Below the pieces are notes generated by a model, which was not told where the DNA came from, made no database searches, and was given only the letters and a program-made list of their open reading frames with translations. A stretch of 64,000 nt of DNA from Pseudovirgaria hyperparasitica (Eukaryota > Ascomycota > Dothideomycetes > Acrospermales > Acrospermaceae). The DNA lies in the NCBI RefSeq assembly GCF_010093815.1, contig NW_022985561.1:810045-874044 (forward strand). The letters run 5' to 3'. Below, in pieces: positions 1 through 11,939 of this stretch (the stretch's first letter is position 1; each line of letters begins with the position of its first letter). A program made the position numbers and the translations under genes.

Positions 1-2656
1 TGGACGCTACCTTGCTTACCCATGAGTGTTTTCTTTCTTTGCTCGATAGGAGCGCGGCTCAGAGATGCCGGATTCATGTTATTGTGGAAATACGGCAGTT
101 CAGCTGGGGGACCCGATATGTCTGAATGGTAATATAAAGCGTTAGCGTGCTTACAGTGCACACTAGCACGTTGACGTTGATCGATGGCTGGCCCAACAAC
201 GCGGCCGAGTCTTGGTCCTCGTGGTTATGACAAGGGATATAGTAGTTAAGCACATTGATCTACATCTGCTAACAACCGTTTCATGCATGGCAGAGCTTGT
301 ACATACTTACGTATAATTAATTACAAGACTTCTGGCCATGGACATGAAAGCTATATTCTAAATTATAGAGGTCTCCGACAAATCCGAAAGAGAGAGTTTG
401 ACCAGGGGAGGTTGGACGCCAGCCACGCCGGAACACGGCTATCGGCACAGGCATACTCAGGCATCTTCAAGCCTCAGCATTCTCAGGCACTCAGGCATCA
501 TCGAGTCACGCTTGTGCTTCTCTCAGCGATAACAACAGAAGCCTCATGGTGCCACTTTGTCATAGACGCCGACTTGTGAGCATCTTCACAATCTCATTCC
601 AGTCTGCGGCATAGCGCTCCGGGGCTAATCGCGCTGCTCGTTGATGCGGAACATTGATATTCATCTGTTCTCTACACTGAAAACCCTTCTCAACATTCTT
701 CCACGCCAGGACGTTCGGTTGGCAGGTGATATGTGAATCTATATATCAACTATACATCAAGAAGTGCTAGCCTTTCGCAGAACTACCTGTGCAAGTAATC
801 TACCGACAACTCAACATCAGCGTGGTCTCCATACAACGATATCAAATCGTTTCGAGGTCACAAAAGGGCTCGCAGAAAAAGATTTTGACTCGCCATATGT
901 AGCACTCACCGAGTACGTTCTATCACACCCAGTCAAGCTTTGTTTCCTAACACTCACATTTCTACTTACCATCTAGCCATGCAGGTAGATTTTAGATCGT
1001 TTTCTAGAACAAAGAGGGTCCTTAAGCTCTCATCTCCTGAAGCTCCAATCTCACCAGACGATATCACCACCGCAACCGTAAGCTAACTGAAGTAGTATGT
1101 CCTGGATCTTGAACCCAAGTTAGGTCTTGCACGGTTCTCGGTTTACTGGCAGCCTGTGTCCTTTCCCTGACCGGTGCAGTACTGCAAGAATTCTTAGAAG
1201 AGCAATGGAAATTCTGCCTTTTCTCTTGCATTGACATATAAGAGAACTCATGCAATTCTTCTAGAGTCGCATAAGCTCTTCTACAGCGTCGTCTGACGGT
1301 AGCTTTTCGAGAGCGTAACATGCCAAGTGTTGAGGCCAAGTCTATCATCGAGAGCTTCCGTGTGTGTCAAGCACCACCCTGGTGCTGGAGTGGCTCGAGC
1401 GGCATCATGGTTAAGTTGAGCCTCGCGACCGTCGATGGCTAATCCTCGAATGTCGACAGTCTAGCCGGGAGTCTCGGCCGACTTGGAACTGACAGGATGG
1501 ACGTCCACGCGTATCTCCATGGTGATTCTGCTGGGTAGCCGGACTGACCATGGATGTACGGAGTTCACCATCTCTCTCCCACCTTCCAAAAGTGAGTTAT
1601 CAGACTCACTGCTGTGCTATTACCGTCTCTTTCAGTCCCTGAATGTTGCGTGGGCTTAGACCGCCGTGATACTTTTCTCTAGGTATTTAGGGCGATCTTT
1701 GTCTATGACCAACCAGTCAGCAATGAAGGCTAAGGTCTCGTCGATTCGGACTAGTCAGGATCGAGTAAGACTGGAGATTTGTATACCTGTCGAGGCGAGG
1801 TCCTGGAAGTCGAATCAGCTAGACCGGCGACAGCCCGGGTCGTCTTTTTCACGAGCGGGTATGCCCTCAGCAGGCTATTTTCCCTGTTGAGCGAAGCAGA
1901 GAATCAAGTTGAAAGTAAATTCTGCATCTGTTTGTGGAGGTAGGAGGTGTTCAGGCCTACGCTGCTAATAAGAGACCGGGAATTGTGGCGGCAGTGTACA
2001 ATGATGAACGACTCGCGTGCCACTCGGGAAGACCCAGAGAACGGAATGCTTGATTCATCGTCGAGGAATGTAATCGTGGTCTTAATCCAGTTGATGGCTC
2101 GTGCGAAGTTCGGATTGGTGTCCGCCAATGAGCGGTGTTTTAAGTCCAGGAAATCGAGATCCGTGATACGGAAGATCCTGCGTCCGCAACGTTATTGGCC
2201 TTCGGAGAGCAATTCTTATCACGAATTCCCGTGCCTTAGGAGGCCTTCACCGCCCGCCATTGTTGCTATTATCATTATTTCCAGCCCCGAATGGCTCACA
2301 GGGCAGGATGTGATATTCCCAGTTCAGCCAGTTCAGCATGTAACCCAAGAGTCGTGAACGCGTTGGAAGAGGCTCTCTGATTGGCCACTGAGGCCCTGGA
2401 AACCCATGGAGCTACCTCCGACACGTCAAGTGTGCAAATATCTGCCTTTGCCCATGACTGCGAGTGAATATGGACAACGGACAGGCCATGACTGTGGAGC
2501 CGTCTGTATGTTACTAGGATGGCACTTCTGATGTTTATCGGCAAGCCGACCTAACTGTTCGATCACGAATGCTCTTCCTCGACTCATGACTCCGGACGCA
2601 GCTCCGCAGAATAGGGAGCTCACACTCACCATCACGCCCGTACGCGCCCCACACTC
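1..2656. other. gene-poor stretch, no supported gene
   Basis: No reading frame here shows a recognisable domain, and I could not join the short open stretches into a convincing spliced gene on either strand. I see no terminal inverted repeats, transposase motifs or long tandem repeats. It may be decayed sequence, the regulatory region of the broken gene that follows, or the remains of an upstream gene. Confidence 0.5.
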
Positions 2657-4073
2657 ATGGACGGGAACGAGAAACAAGGTTTGGCTGTGCTGCTGGACCA
2701 GGTCTGTCTGCTCAGCGTTCTCTGGCACTTGGACCTGATCGAATATGGTCGAGTTCTGATTGAAGAAGGATTCGATGACCTCGAGACCTTCTCTAATGTG
2801 GGTAACCAGGACTTGTACGTTGGTGCGCTATAGAGCCAGCGTGGCACCCATGTTAACACCCTGATCAGAAAGTCCCTTAAGCTGAAGCGTGATGACGCTA
2901 GGGTGAGTTTGGTTTCGAATACTCAACGTCCTACTCATGAAACTACTTAGATGATGGAAGCATTCATCACCTCTTGCCGTAACCTTCACAACGTTCTGCC
3001 TTTGGATCCATCAAGACCACTGGTGACATGGGGCCACGTCCAGTCCGAAGCTTTCGAGTCTCTGTTGTCGAGCGTACGTGCTGCCGAAAATCCACGTAGC
3101 AAAGTAAGTACACACTACTCTCTGCTCGTCGCAACTCCACCATTGCCCCCTTGTAGAACACTGCCTAAGGACTGTGTTGACATCTAGGTAGCAGAAGAGT
3201 GTTTTAACGCTTCCACCAGCGCTGGACTCTCTCGACACTCTCTCGAGTTTCTTCCGCAGTCAGAATGGAGGAAGACCATCGAAGATCAAGCCAAGAGTCC
3301 TCTCTGGGGCTCTATCAGACATACCACAATGCAAGTCCATCATCGAAAAGGCTAGGAAGGCTGCCGTCGCCTGGGTCGAGTTGTCATGTCGGGTTTCAAA
3401 AGGCGGGCCGAGTCATGAGGCAACGACGTACCCACCAGCTCCTATACAAGGCGGTCACATCCATGCCCTGTATAGACCATCTGTGATGCATGCGGGCTCA
3501 CCAACAGCATCTTCTCCGACTTCGGGAACCCCAGTTTGGTCGCCAGAAGCTGGTACAAACCTTTCGTCTCTTAGACAAGCAGACTCAACCGCAAGTGGTG
3601 TCGGGAGTAGATCTGCATCTAGTGCTATGTCACCTCAAGAGTTGTATGCCGATAGACAAGACAGCAATAGCATGGCCTCACCGGGGCTGAATGTAGCGTC
3701 ATACACTGGTCAATCATCACCACCTATGGCCTACAGTCCCTCAATCGCTAGTGTGACTCATCTACCAACGTCTCAAACGCAGACGATTTGGTCGCCTGTG
3801 AATCAGGGGATATTCGCCTACGTAGGTCCACCGCTGAATGCACTGTATCTTTGACTGACGAAGCCTCAGGCTGCTCCTCCTGGCACACCTATGCCACAGC
3901 AGGCGTATAATTCAACTCTCCAAAACACTCCAGTCACGTACGCACCTGACACGCCCCCTGAGACGTCACAGAACGTGTCCGCTGCTGCATTCTGGAGCCC
4001 ATCCTACGATGCCTATCAGTTCACAACCACTCCATATGACCCAAATCGCCCTCCATACAACCAGCAGGGGTAA
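2657..4073 (+). pseudogene. broken gene: SAM-like N-terminus, Ser/Pro/Thr-rich C-terminus
   Basis: I do not recognise the protein as a whole. Reading from the ATG at 2657, residues of about 15-55 resemble a SAM domain (HLDLIEYGRVLIEEGFDDLE). Introns fit at 2903-2950, 3104-3187 and 3822-3869, with GT..AG ends and kept phase. The last exons code a Ser/Pro/Thr/Gln-rich tail with repeated short WSP motifs, ending at the TAA at 4071-4073. Two defects break the model: an in-frame TAG at 2831-2833 and a +1 frame change somewhere in 3305-3345 that no plausible intron repairs. An open reading structure with correct introns but two lesions suggests a recent pseudogene. The alternatives are sequencing errors or a gene beginning at the ATG at 2951. 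The domain call is tentative. Confidence 0.45.
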
Positions 4074-4790
4074 TTCGACTCCTAACACTCCTTTTTGTTC
4101 GATGATACCGTGGCGTTGTACTTTCTTTCGATGCGTTATGACAGCGCGTAGACGGAGGCTTCCCGTACCGTACGAGATCTCTCCATCTTACGCATCCTGA
4201 TGTATATGACTTACGGCCTTGATGATAACGATACTTCCTTCAGTGTGGACCGGGCTGTCCGGACTTTGCGTATGAAGAACACTTGCACCGGATCACTCTT
4301 TTCTAGGCACACAGTTCCTTTCTTGGCTGTGGTAACCATTTTAGTGCATATTCATAGAGCATTGCTGGCGTTATTAGACACCCGGGCAACGACGTAAATG
4401 CATATCACGAATTTTCTTTGATTGTTATGATATCCTCCTTCCTATTTGGGGCTACATGATGCGCGCCACGTGATCCTGCGCTAATGCATCTTCCGCCTTC
4501 TTCCTGCAGGCAACCATTGTTGTTCATTATCAGAACATTTTTCTCTCTCTGGTGTTACGACGAGCTGATAATTGTGAAGGGAAAGCTTTGCAGTCTACCC
4601 CTGTCGTTGTGTTGCTATATGGAGCCGCAGACACCGTGACCGTTTCTTGGACACCGCATGGACCTTTTCGGCAACACTTGCAGTTCTCGCGCATTTCTAC
4701 CTACATCCTGTGGACGCAACCAGTTCAAAATGCTTCGACAGCCTTGAGCTGCTGTATCCCCTACTTCGACTCTTCAGTTTTTTGCCTGTC

Positions 4791-6275
4791 ATGTCGATCG
4801 TTACTCGCCTCCAAACCTACACCAGCTGGCTAGTCCACGAATTCGGGCTTTATACTCTTTACAATGCAGGCCGCGATGTCCACATCATCATTGTGCTCCG
4901 GATGATGCGAGCGTTTTGTTTTGGCACTATAGGACTCATTTTCGCCTTGTATTTCAACGCTCTTGGGGTCTCTGATGCTCGTATCGGGCTCTTCATGACT
5001 CTGACTCAGCTCGGCGACGTGGTTCTATCACTTGTCCTCACCTTCGGTGCAGACAGTCTGGGCCGACGTCGAGCATTACTACTCGGAGCAATGCTTATGG
5101 TTGTTGCTGGTGTGATCTTTGCAGGCACGGAGAACTACTGGTTGATGCTGGCCGCGGCGATAGTGGGAGTCATCAGCCCTGGTGGAAACGAGATTGGCCC
5201 CTTCCGAGCGATCGAGGAAAGTACTCTGGCACACCTCTGCGAGACGCCAGAACAAAGACCTGAGATATTTGTCTGGTATGTTGTCCTCGCCACTGTGACT
5301 GGTGCAGCTGGTCTTGTAGCCGCGGGGTTTATCGTCGATATATCGAAGAGCTTGGACAATTGGACGGAAGTTGATGGCTACAAAATCCTCTTCTGGATAT
5401 ACGCCGGTGTTGGTGTCCTTCAATGTTTTCTTGCCCTCTTCCTGTCAAAGGACTGCGAATTTGACGATCGGGAAACCCCTGACGATTGCCGCAAACCAAC
5501 CAGCTCCATCAACACGGATGAAAGCACTCCCCTCATCAACCCACCAAATGGCCACTCGATACCCCCATCCGACCCAGACGTCGATCATGAAAAACGCGGC
5601 TTCCGATTGCCGATCTCACGCATCTCCCCTTCCACTATCCCAGTCCTCCTCAAACTCCTTCTGCTCTTCAGCATTGACTCTCTCGCCTCGGGCATCATGC
5701 CATGGTCTCTACTCAACTATTACCTCGATCTCAAATTCCCAATCTCAAAGTCCACCCTTGGCACACTGATGTCACTCGCCTGGCTCTCCAGCGCCGTGTG
5801 CAACATATTCTCTGCCCCACTCGCGCGCCGCATCGGTCTGATCCCCACGATGGTTGCCACACACCTTGCTGCCGCAATCTTCCTGGGTCTAACCCCCGTG
5901 CCACGCAGTCTCAGTTTCACTGTTGCGCTCATTTTCGTCCGCGCCAGCTTGAATAGTATGGATCAAGCCCCGCGCTCAGCATTCCTGGCGGCTGTCATTA
6001 AACCGAGTGAGCGCACGCCTGTCATGGGCACGGTCAATGTGTTCAAGACGCTGGCTCAGGCGGCAGGACCTAGTCTGACGGGCGCGCTGGCGCAGGAGGG
6101 TAGGTTCTGGATTGCGTTTGTGGTGGCCGGGGCACTGAAGGTGGGGTATGATGTTGGGCTCTTGGTGCTTTTCTGGGGCAACAGGATCGGGGAGAAGGAG
6201 AAAGAGGGGGACAGCGAGGAAGAGGTAGATGGTGACGGTGACGATATTGGTGAGGGCGAAGGGCCGGCAAATTGA
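4791..6275 (+). CDS. MFS transporter, substrate unknown
   Basis: A 494-residue single-exon membrane protein of the major facilitator superfamily. The frame is open further upstream, but the first ATG is at 4791. The first half carries the MFS motif A between helices 2 and 3 (GADSLGRRRALL), with hydrophobic segments packed in two groups. These are separated by a polar loop of roughly 60 residues that starts near the run CEFDDRETPDD. The last 30 or so residues are strongly acidic (EKEKEGDSEEEVDGDGDD), probably a cytosolic tail. It lacks the sugar-porter signatures seen in the two sugar transporters of this window, so I would not call it a sugar carrier. Drug or metabolite efflux is possible but not shown. 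Its neighbours give no pathway clue. Confidence 0.85.
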   Translation: MSIVTRLQTYTSWLVHEFGLYTLYNAGRDVHIIIVLRMMRAFCFGTIGLIFALYFNALGVSDARIGLFMTLTQLGDVVLSLVLTFGADSLGRRRALLLGAMLMVVAGVIFAGTENYWLMLAAAIVGVISPGGNEIGPFRAIEESTLAHLCETPEQRPEIFVWYVVLATVTGAAGLVAAGFIVDISKSLDNWTEVDGYKILFWIYAGVGVLQCFLALFLSKDCEFDDRETPDDCRKPTSSINTDESTPLINPPNGHSIPPSDPDVDHEKRGFRLPISRISPSTIPVLLKLLLLFSIDSLASGIMPWSLLNYYLDLKFPISKSTLGTLMSLAWLSSAVCNIFSAPLARRIGLIPTMVATHLAAAIFLGLTPVPRSLSFTVALIFVRASLNSMDQAPRSAFLAAVIKPSERTPVMGTVNVFKTLAQAAGPSLTGALAQEGRFWIAFVVAGALKVGYDVGLLVLFWGNRIGEKEKEGDSEEEVDGDGDDIGEGEGPAN

Positions 6276-6586
6276 CACGTTGAATACCGGCACGGATGAA
6301 TCCACGCGTATGAATGTATCGGGGACGATACGCAACAGCACTTCTGGCGCTCGCAGAATCGTAAAATCCATCAAGCCTCGAAGCGGAGCAGCACTTTCGG
6401 CACTCGTACAGTAGCATCACGACTATCGATGCGCTACCCAAAAGCAATGCTAGGATATATGCTAGACCTAAAATTCCACACTGACGTTACAATCTAGACT
6501 CTATACATGTCTTACAGACATAATATCCCAAAATGCACAGTGACCATCTGACACATACACGGATCTGGAGTGGTATGCATGTCTGT

Positions 6587-6820
6587 GATTTGTATGATTT
6601 GTATGATTTGTATGATTTGTATGATTTGTATGATTTGTATGATTTGTATGATTTGTATGATTTGTATGATTTGTATGATTNNNNNNNNNNNNNNNNNNNN
6701 NNNNNNNNNNNNNNNNNNNNNNNNNGATTTGTATGATTTGTATGATTTGTATGATTTGTATGATTTGTATGATTTGTATGATTTGTATGATTTGTATGAT
6801 TTGTATGATTTGTATGATTT
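6587..6820. repeat. 9-bp tandem repeat (GATTTGTAT)n with assembly gap
   Basis: The unit GATTTGTAT is repeated perfectly about 10 times before and about 10 times after a run of 45 N at 6681-6725. It translates as a DLY or NHT repeat in different frames, but nothing around it supports a coding role. It lies between the MFS gene and the 3' end of the RIC8-like gene. The N run is an assembly placeholder. Confidence 0.97.
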
Positions 6821-7150
6821 CCCGAAACGAAGTCTCTATTTGCGATTCCCAGTTCGTACATCCATCCATCCATCAATCCTACATAACCTGTAAGCATAAC
6901 CCATGACCATAAACATACCTCAACTCCGCTGTGAAACATATGGAACCAGACGTTGAATCTAATATACTCCCCTTTTTTTTCCAACGCCGTAAGCCCTAGT
7001 CCTCTTCGCCTTCCAATCTCCAAGAGAATCCAGGACGTGTTCTTTCTTTTCTTTTTTTGGCTTTTTTTGTGTATCTGGCGATTTTGCGGTCGTGTAGTTT
7101 GTGATATGTATCGTTACAGAGAGCTCCACATCCTCGTATAGACTATCATC

Positions 7151-7212
7151 ATTCATTTCATCTCATTTCATCACATTCCATCACATTCCATCCATCCATT
7201 CATTCATTCAAG
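7151..7212. repeat. imperfect CATT/CATC simple repeat
   Basis: A run of TCATT, TCACATTCCA and CCATTCATT-like units. It overlaps the last codons and stop of the minus-strand RIC8-like gene, whose stop codon lies inside the ATTC repeat. Confidence 0.8.
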
Positions 7213-8885
7213 CTCCACAACCATATCCCGCACCCGCGGATCTGCCGCGTCGGAGATATGCGTCACGCGCAACCTACAACCACAACAACCCACAGTCAGC
7301 AAAATGTTACAACACCCAAGGCGCAGGGAACGCGTTATAGGGAATTATAAGCTACACACCTGTCAAACAGCACCATGACGCGCGCGGGGTCTGGCTTGGG
7401 CTTTGGCACTGCTGCTGCGCGTTCTGCGGGGGCTGGCAGGATGGCGCGGGCGGAGTTCGTCGAGGAGACGGAGGCGGAGCCGTGGGTGTGTGTTGCGGTG
7501 GAGATGGAGGTGGTGCTTGTGCGAGCGGGGCGGTCGGATGGGGAGCTGGGGGGATGTGTTTGGGAATGAGCGGAGGAGGTCGAGGAGGAAGAGGAGTGGC
7601 GGGGCGGAACGATGGCGGTGGTGGTGGTGGTAGTGGTGGTAGCGGGAGCGAGGAAGTGGAAGAGGAGGACGATGGCGTCGGCGAGGGGGCGGGACCGGGA
7701 CGGGGTGTCGAGGAGGGCGGAGAGACGGGCGTGGAGGTTGATATTTGCGGAAGCTTGGGATTTGGGGTTCGGTGGGAGGAGGGTGGGTTTGAGGGATGCG
7801 GCGAACGTTGGGGAGTGTGTGGCGAGGCGTTGGAGGAGGGTGACGAGGGGGGTGACGGTGGCGTCGAGGTCGTGGTCTGGGGAGACGGCGAGGGAGGCGT
7901 CGAGGATGGTGAGAAGGTGTTTCGCGCAGGGCGTCAGGGTGGATGTGGATAGGGGTTTTTTGGGGAGGGGAATGGTTAGGAGGCAGGTGATGAGGAGGTT
8001 TGTGGGCGCGGAGAGAGGGGGCGATTGGAGGGGTCGGCGAGTGAGGATCTTGATGATGGATGGGAGAGCTGGGGTGAAGGCGGATGCGTGCGAGGGACAG
8101 AAGTGGGCGATGTTGAAGACGAGCTTGAGCGTCTCGTTGAGGGCTTCGTCGTCGTGGCGGGAGATGAACTTATTCTTGGCGTGGCGTTCGAGGTTCTGGT
8201 GTTCGGATCAGATTTGTGGTGACGTGGCATTCAAGGTAACTTACATTGCTCATGTGGTCAGCAAGATGGAATTTGTCAATTAGTATGTCGAAGCGTTGGG
8301 TGGTGCCGTAGGATGTGAGGAATAGGATCCTCGACATGAGGAACTCATCGTCTTTTTGAGGCTTCTTCAGTCGGCGCACCGCTCTCTCGCTGTAGCCTAG
8401 GTCGACAAAATACTGCCGCGTGATGGGTTCGGCGAGGAGAGCGTTTGCCAGACATTGCAGGGCAGCTTTCGAGGTTGTGGGAGAAGTGCTGTGGAAAGCA
8501 TGGTGTGTTATAATCTCAATCCCCTGAATCTGTTAGTAGATAGCACGGTAAACAACCCTTGGACATACGGAAGGGGTGAATATTGGCTCCGCATTCTTGG
8601 GATTCCGACCAAACACTTTCAGCTGTTCCATATGGGCATTGCGTTCTGCTTTGCGGTTAACGATGGAACTATCAAAAGCAGAGGATGACAATTACCGAAT
8701 GGGAGAAGATTGACGTGGACAAAGTCATCACGGAGCTCTTTGATCAACTTTGTCACTCTGTATAGCTTCTCTAGGATGGTGAATTAGCTATTTTCTGGTG
8801 ATTTGTGGGGTAATAGTGCAGCTCGCATACCCTCACCGGATACCTGGTCGTCAGTGATGGGCTCAGGCGGGTCAAAGTCCAGCAT
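7204..8885 (-). CDS. ric8: RIC8/synembryn-like G-alpha chaperone and exchange factor
   Basis: Six exons: 8885-8831, 8770-8696, 8645-8569, 8523-8245, 8195-7360 and 7273-7204; 463 residues. RIC8 proteins bind nucleotide-free G-alpha subunits and help fold and activate them in the cytosol. Family features visible: the LKVFGRNP block followed by EPIFT and GI (about residues 52-72), the helical repeat segment with QCLANALL, the EFLMSRILFLTSYGT block near residue 130, and the ETLKLVFNIAHF block near 185. The ATG at 8885 follows an in-frame stop and fits the short fungal N-terminus. The C-terminal half is poorly conserved: a Pro/Ser/Thr-rich low-complexity stretch including a run of six Thr, then a short VLFDRLRVT segment. 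The glycine-rich block I expect late in RIC8 proteins is not evident. The coding strand of exon 5 is very rich in C and poor in G. Identity is good; function of the odd C-terminus is open. Confidence 0.82.
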
Positions 8886-11875
8886 TACGGATAGGCAGTA
8901 GCAGTGCAATCAGGCTTGAGCATGGCATGAGTAGTGGATTGTGGCAGAGTCGAGATCACGGCAGTGAAATGGGATGTTGAATTCAAGAGGCGATGTAAGC
9001 CCGACGGTGCGGCGCAGCACAAGAATGCGGGCCGAATGAAGAAGTTCTGGGTATAGATGCTGATACCGTGCATGCAGGGTTCGATTTTGAGATGAGGGGA
9101 TGGGGCAACAGATAAAGAAAGACAAGGCGGAAAAAGGTAACGAGTTGGAAGGACAGGTTATTACAGAACGACGGCCATGGTCTGATGAGTGAAGATAACG
9201 TTTGATGCAGGATGTACAGGAGTGGTCCGCTCATCTCATGTCCGCACGTGGCTAGGCTGGGCTGAAGAGTGCAGAGTGCAAGCGGCGGGAGAGCTGCATA
9301 GGAAGGGCAGGCTACAAGACGTTTCGGGCGGGAGTGTCAGACGGACGACGATGACTACTTAGGCTGAAGGCTTGCTGTGAGCGATAATCGAGGAGGGGAA
9401 TGAAGCATGTGCGATGGTTTGTTAGTGGTTCGTTGGGGAGAAGTATGAACGAAAAAGGCCGGGAACAAGCGACGGGGGCGAGGTTAGTTCACAGTAGTCG
9501 ACATCAGCCGCGTCTAGGCCAAATACTGTACTACTACTATTGTATGTGCATACGACACAGATGTAGATTGGGATTCGACTAGACTGGGACTCCTGGCTGA
9601 AAATGAGCTTGGCACGAAGTATCTCGCCAGTGTTGTGTTGTTGTTGCTGTTGCTCCTGGGGTGTGAGATGTTGGATGGATCTGGCAACACAACATACACA
9701 TTTGGGGGTTGCATATTTGACGAGCTGATGAACGATGAACGAGATGCGGGAAAGAGGCCAGGGTAATGATGTACAGCGGAACGGGCAATTGGACGATGAG
9801 GGCTGGAGCAATCGATGCTCGTGCGTGTAGATATGTGTGTATATATATAAATATAGTTCTAAATATATCCATGTATATAGAAAATCAAGACATTCGTCAT
9901 TGAGCGATAATCGAGGGAGAGAGAGGACGCTATCTGGCCAGTGGTGTCGATGTCGATGGACGTGATAGACGTGGAGAGGGAGGGAGAACGCGCCGAAATC
10001 GCGGCCGTGAGCAAATAAATACACAGCACGGCACGGGGCGCAGCAAGCGAGTAGAGGTAGCATTCGTCAACTCGGAAACCAACGCATACTATGTACGTAT
10101 GTACATGTAGCATCATGCATTACACTATTACCGTCTTATTTGGGGGCGCGACTAACACTGGGCAGCCCAACAGACCCTCTAAGCGTTCCCTCTCGGTCCC
10201 TTACATACATTATTAGAACAACCACTGTGGCCATAACTATGGAGTATATCATTATCTTCCAAGCAGCAGTCCTTACCTCGCACTTCACTATCCCATTCAC
10301 CCTCTATCTACAAAGGAGTGCATCTACCCCGCCTCTTCGTCGTCGTGATGGATGGGCCTGTCAACATCACCCTCCCCCTGGCCTCACGGCTCCCTCGCGC
10401 GCGTCTGACTCTGTCGAAACACGCGCGCCCTACACGATTCATTCAATCCCTCTTCCTCCTCCTCCACATCATCCTCATTCTTGCCCGCTGTTATTGTCGC
10501 CACGAGCAAGTCCGTGTGCGTCGAAAAAGACGCACCTGAGAAGCCGTGGTTAATGCACCTGGTTGCGTCCAAGTCGATACTACTGCGCCGTATCGACAAT
10601 GACATCGTGACAATGGCTGTCTGTCTCTGTGTCGTCCCAAGAGGCCGCATGCAAGTGGCAACCAACATTAGTGAGCAGTAGCTGCTGCTCGTCGGTGCTG
10701 GGGATCCTGGCTCGCGATACCGATATCGATATCGATCACGCACAGCAGACCGGTAGCAGCAGTTGCCCATGCCTCAGCCCATGTTCAAATTTCCTTCCGC
10801 GCTTTCGTCAGCTTACTTGTTCGTATACTTCGACTTGTACAAGGAACGGCTGCGAGCGTCAGCGCGTGCGTGTACATGTGCGTGCGTGAATATGCTGCCT
10901 CAGGAAACACCACGCAGTCCTACATCGCCGACAAGGTTTGGGCGTGTGGGCGTGTGGGCCTCGCCGGGCTCACTGGTGAGACGTTTTGGCGGCCATGACT
11001 CTGGAAGACCAGAACGTCCAGCACTTCTAGCAACAATGATTCATCCGTTATTATTCAGGACGGCCAGTGTCATCTGGTGCGGCACAGACATCGCCACCGC
11101 CAATGCGTGCTCGTCCGGCGTCGCATCTAACTGGAGAGATAAAGGAAGGAATGTATCACTTGTGCGATCTCTGCAGCAGACAACAAACTGTATGTCCCAG
11201 TCAGCCTTCGGCTGGCAAAGACAGAGCACACTGATCCCCCACTTCGTATCGACTGCGTGCGTATGCTGTACGGTGAGGGTGTAGCCATAGCCATGTTCAT
11301 CGACATGGACATGGGCATCAACAAGGGCATGGCTGTGTTGACAGGGCCTCGTAAGCCGCATTTCACACCAGCACTCGCCAGTAATATCCACAATTCGGTA
11401 TGAGAAGCCAAGCAAGGCCAAGATCAAAGTAACATCTATTACTATCCCTAGTGACTAGTGGTGCTCCAGCTATCAGACGCCCCTCGCTCCCGACACCCGC
11501 CTGTCTGGCTGCCCCGTCTATCCCGAGTTCTCCTCCCCATCCCCCCCCCCTTTCAGGCCCTTCCCAAGCATCCTACACATCCTCCTCCCCAAAATTCAAT
11601 TCGAGAATCCGGGGACAAATGGGCAAATATTAAACATCAAACTGCCCGCCCGACGTCTCTTCTCTCCGCCCCTCCCTCTCTCCGTCCCCGAGCCCAAGCT
11701 CCCTAATCCCTAAAACTCTATTCTCATTCGCCTCGTCCAGCCCTCGTGCTTTGACTCTCTCACTCACACACACTCTCTCTCTCTTGATTCATACATACAT
11801 ACACTCCACGCCTGTCCCACATCTCATACTCGTCCCTCGACTCTGTCTCTCTGCTACATCCTCTACAGTCGTCTG
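8886..11875. other. 3-kb intergenic stretch, no supported gene
   Basis: This lies between the divergent RIC8-like and hexose-transporter genes. Several open frames of 60-213 codons exist, but none shows a domain, sensible composition or a convincing splice model. The last 400 bases are pyrimidine-rich (many CTCTCC and CACTCTCT runs), as is usual for fungal leader or promoter sequence. Confidence 0.6.
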
Positions 11876-11939
11876 ATGTACTTCTCTCCTTCATGAACGC
11901 CTAATGGCGAGTTCCTCCTCTACTTCGTTCCCGTCATGA
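11876..11939 (+). promoter_or_regulatory. chain of three overlapping uORFs before the hexose transporter
   Basis: Three short frames follow each other directly upstream of the transporter start. uORF1 is 11876-11896 (6 codons plus TGA). uORF2 is 11893-11904 (3 codons plus TAA), its ATG sharing bases with the uORF1 stop as ATGA. uORF3 is 11904-11939 (11 codons plus TGA), its ATG joined to the uORF2 stop as TAATG. The uORF3 stop overlaps the main ATG at 11936 as ATGA. Each stop therefore touches the next start. This suggests translational control through termination and reinitiation or leaky scanning, if the transcript begins upstream of 11876, which the sequence alone cannot show. Confidence 0.6.

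Noticed and set aside
6487-7023. Open frames coding NHT and DLY repeats on both strands
   Set aside because: They are translations of the 9-bp tandem repeat and run through the N gap; nothing supports coding.
7375-8283. Long Gly/Arg/Glu-rich frames on the plus strand
   Set aside because: Antisense shadows of the C-rich RIC8-like exon 5, with no domain and extreme composition.
9422-10063. 213-codon minus-strand frame with Tyr/Ile/His repeats
   Set aside because: Composition reflects TATA and ACAT simple sequence; there is no domain, and it lies in the promoter side of two genes.
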